Shown in pieces: positions 62,335 through 64,000 of a stretch of DNA of 64,000 bases. The notes under the pieces were generated by a model, which saw only the letters and a list, made by a program, of their open reading frames with translations, searched no databases and was not told where the DNA came from. How positions within the stretch are numbered: position 1 is the stretch's first letter; every line of letters begins with the position of its first letter. Source of the DNA: G965267605 sp965267605 (GTDB taxonomy: Bacteria > Bacteroidota > Bacteroidia > Flavobacteriales_E > Vicingaceae); assembly GCA_965267605.1 (NCBI GenBank), contig OZ254088.1:372001-436000 (forward strand). Direction: 5' to 3'. The position numbers and the translations under genes are program-made.

Positions 62335-63924
62335 CTAGTTCTTAACCAGCCTGAAAGTCTGTTTCATTCCATTCAATTCCACATTCAGGTAGTAAACACC
62401 TTTGGCCTGTGGTCGAATGTCAACAACACTTGTATTTGCCGGATCGTTTGCCATCCATACGCGTCTTCCAACAGCATCAAACACCTCTAGTTTACTGAAG
62501 TGTTCTCCTTGTGGAATACGAACATTGAACAACCCATTACCCGGGTTTGGTGCAATCTTCACCATATCACTAAGTGCGCCTTCCTTAATGCCTGTACACC
62601 AAACAACAGTGATCATTACCGAATCAGCGTGGTTACATCCTGACGTATCCGTGTAATAGATCCAGTGACCTCCCTTCTCAGCCGTTGCCGGGTCAAACAT
62701 GTTTCCAGTTACACCAGTACCACTGTAAACACCACCTGCCGGGCTACCGGCTGGAAGTGTGATTGTACCACTGGAAGTGCAAATGGTATCCTGAGATAAT
62801 GCCCCAAGCGTTGGAACTGCGTTGGTATCATTCACGGTCACTGTGAAACTGCAGGAGTCAACACCATTACCATTTGATGTTACAAACGTATTGGTTGTTG
62901 TACCAACTGGGAAAGCGGAACCTGAAGGAAGTCCAGCTGTTTGTGTTGTATTAACAGCAACACCAAACCATTCGATCTTCACAATTCCGTGCCCGTTCCG
63001 AACACCTGCGCTATCCGTTCGGTTCGCTCCAGCGTTGAATGAGCCACCAGCACCACCACCAGTTCTGTTGGTACCGGTACATGTTCCAGTGTGTTGGCCA
63101 CCGCCACCACCGGAGTAGCCACCACCACCGCCACCACCGACAGTGTTGCAAGAGGTGCTTCCACCTCCACCAAAGCCACCATAGGCATCGCGTGAGCAAG
63201 CGCCATCAGTTCTTCCAGGAGCGCCACCAGCACCACCATTCAGAAAGGATTTTCCACCGAAGCCACCATTGTAATTTGGAGCACCAGTGTTGCCATCCTG
63301 GCCATCAGTGTAGAAGCCTCCCCCTCCACCACCACCGTGGCTTTGAGGGGGCGCACAGGCTGATCCACCGTTTCCGCCAGTACCGCCATTAATCACGCTA
63401 CCTGAACATGCTGTTCCATTGGTATCAACTGGTGCGTGTACTCCGTTGTTATCTGATGAGGCACCACCGCCTCCACCGCCAACCATCAATGGTTGACCGC
63501 CAATTGTAGCAACGAAGGTTCCACCACCACCGCCACCAACAGCGTCATCTTCACCTTGTTGACCAACAAGAATAAGAAGGGTATCTCCTGGAATAACAGT
63601 TACATCGCCACCCGCATGGGCACCTAATCCTCCTGTTCTACTATTGTAATCAGAGTTACCGCCTCTTGCACCCCAGGCCTCTATGTGAAGCGTAGTGATC
63701 CCTGCAGGAACAATAAAAGTGTCAATCACACCACTGTAGTTGAACGTTTGGTTGCCATTCTGGCAAGTGTCCAGTCCACTTGGGGTAACGTAGTTTACCA
63801 CTGCCGAACATTTACCTGGATCGTTAGATACTGTAATGTTCGCAGGGCATGAGATTGTCGGAGGGCATTGGGCCATCATTCCCGTTCCTGCCAACAGGCA
63901 TATAGAAAGTAACAGTCTTCTCAT
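62335..63924 (-). CDS. Gly-rich secreted protein with split HYR domain and T9SS type A sorting domain
   Basis: 529 aa. Signal peptide (cut near MMAQ). Residues 21-57 are the first half of a HYR domain (CPANITVSNDPGKCSAVVNY). Residues 58 to about 320 are a Gly-rich beta domain (FNYSGVIDTFIVPAGITTLHIEAWGA, about 61-86, then many runs of Gly). From about 322 the HYR fold resumes (TQTAGLPSGSAFPVGTTTN ... CSFTVTVND). A further Ig-like part and the type A sorting domain (about 455-529: APNPGNGLFNV ... QTFRLVKN) follow. So the Gly-rich domain is inserted inside the HYR domain. Surface or extracellular protein. Confidence 0.87.
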   Translation of the reverse strand: MRRLLLSICLLAGTGMMAQCPPTISCPANITVSNDPGKCSAVVNYVTPSGLDTCQNGNQTFNYSGVIDTFIVPAGITTLHIEAWGARGGNSDYNSRTGGLGAHAGGDVTVIPGDTLLILVGQQGEDDAVGGGGGGTFVATIGGQPLMVGGGGGGASSDNNGVHAPVDTNGTACSGSVINGGTGGNGGSACAPPQSHGGGGGGGFYTDGQDGNTGAPNYNGGFGGKSFLNGGAGGAPGRTDGACSRDAYGGFGGGGSTSCNTVGGGGGGGYSGGGGGQHTGTCTGTNRTGGGAGGSFNAGANRTDSAGVRNGHGIVKIEWFGVAVNTTQTAGLPSGSAFPVGTTTNTFVTSNGNGVDSCSFTVTVNDTNAVPTLGALSQDTICTSSGTITLPAGSPAGGVYSGTGVTGNMFDPATAEKGGHWIYYTDTSGCNHADSVMITVVWCTGIKEGALSDMVKIAPNPGNGLFNVRIPQGEHFSKLEVFDAVGRRVWMANDPANTSVVDIRPQAKGVYYLNVELNGMKQTFRLVKN

Positions 63925-63946
63925 GTTTAAGATTTTGGTTCAACGG

Positions 63947-63977
63947 CAAATGTCGCACGGAAATAAATCATGAACAA
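63947..63977 (-). promoter_or_regulatory. Promoter of the Gly-rich T9SS cargo gene
   Basis: On the minus strand: TTG (63977-63975), 20 bases, GACATTTG (63954-63947), one mismatch from TAnnTTTG, 22 bases before the start codon. Nothing else is seen between 63925 and the window end. Confidence 0.5.
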
Positions 63978-64000
63978 GAATTCCGTGGGATTTTCGACCA

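Noticed and set aside
62979..63392. Trp-, Val- and His-rich frames on both strands, some with long single-residue bias
   Set aside because: They are other-frame readings of the GGN repeats in the Gly-rich T9SS protein.

Overview
The window is from a member of the Bacteroidota, most likely of the Flavobacteriales/Cryomorphaceae type. The evidence is two type IX secretion (T9SS) sorting domains of type A and one gliding-type (type B) C-terminal domain with its PorP/SprF partner, a GldK-like protein, the DUF4295 mini-gene behind rpmG, many secreted proteins and lipoproteins, and promoters of the Bacteroidota type (TTG about 20 bases before TAnnTTTG). Base composition looks uniform. I see no rRNA, tRNA, insertion sequence, prophage or CRISPR array.

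Left end (1-10.8 kb): the end of a cbb3 cytochrome oxidase cluster (ccoP end, ccoG, ccoH, a TauE/SafE-like membrane protein, hemN) is followed by a tightly packed aromatic catabolism operon. That operon holds hmgA, hppD, a metallo-beta-lactamase/rhodanese protein and paaABCD, so it joins the homogentisate route for tyrosine with phenylacetyl-CoA epoxidation. Both routes need oxygen. paaE and the downstream paa genes are not in the window.

Centre (11-41 kb): this part is dominated by seven paralogous signalling proteins. Each has a signal peptide, a periplasmic sensor region (TPR repeats in six, a YfiR-like domain in one), one membrane helix, a coiled coil and a cytoplasmic SpoIIE/PP2C phosphatase with intact metal-binding motifs. 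Between them lie an ECF sigma factor with a Cys-rich tail, a 26-residue peptide with three Cys-Cys pairs, a type B T9SS cargo with its PorP/SprF partner, a GldK-like protein, a pirin, a secreted nuclease, a TonB-like protein, OxyR with a divergent VOC protein, and a V4R-domain histidine kinase. Three of the seven phosphatase genes are followed, after a short insert, by a degenerate second copy of their own last codons and stop. In two of them the insert carries a REP-like sequence.

Right end (41-64 kb): a mostly housekeeping mixture. It includes a GT39-type glycosyltransferase, a DegT aminotransferase with an initiating sugar transferase, a nucleoside phosphorylase divergent from a universal stress protein, cinA, rpmB, a secreted M24 peptidase, an operon with a Gre-factor-like protein and a sulfatase, rpmG-DUF4295, ftsY and two T9SS type A cargo proteins. 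An orphan XRE regulator at 58.2-58.5 kb is flanked by two direct repeats. One of them folds into a nested four-stem structure resembling a recombination site of the attC kind.
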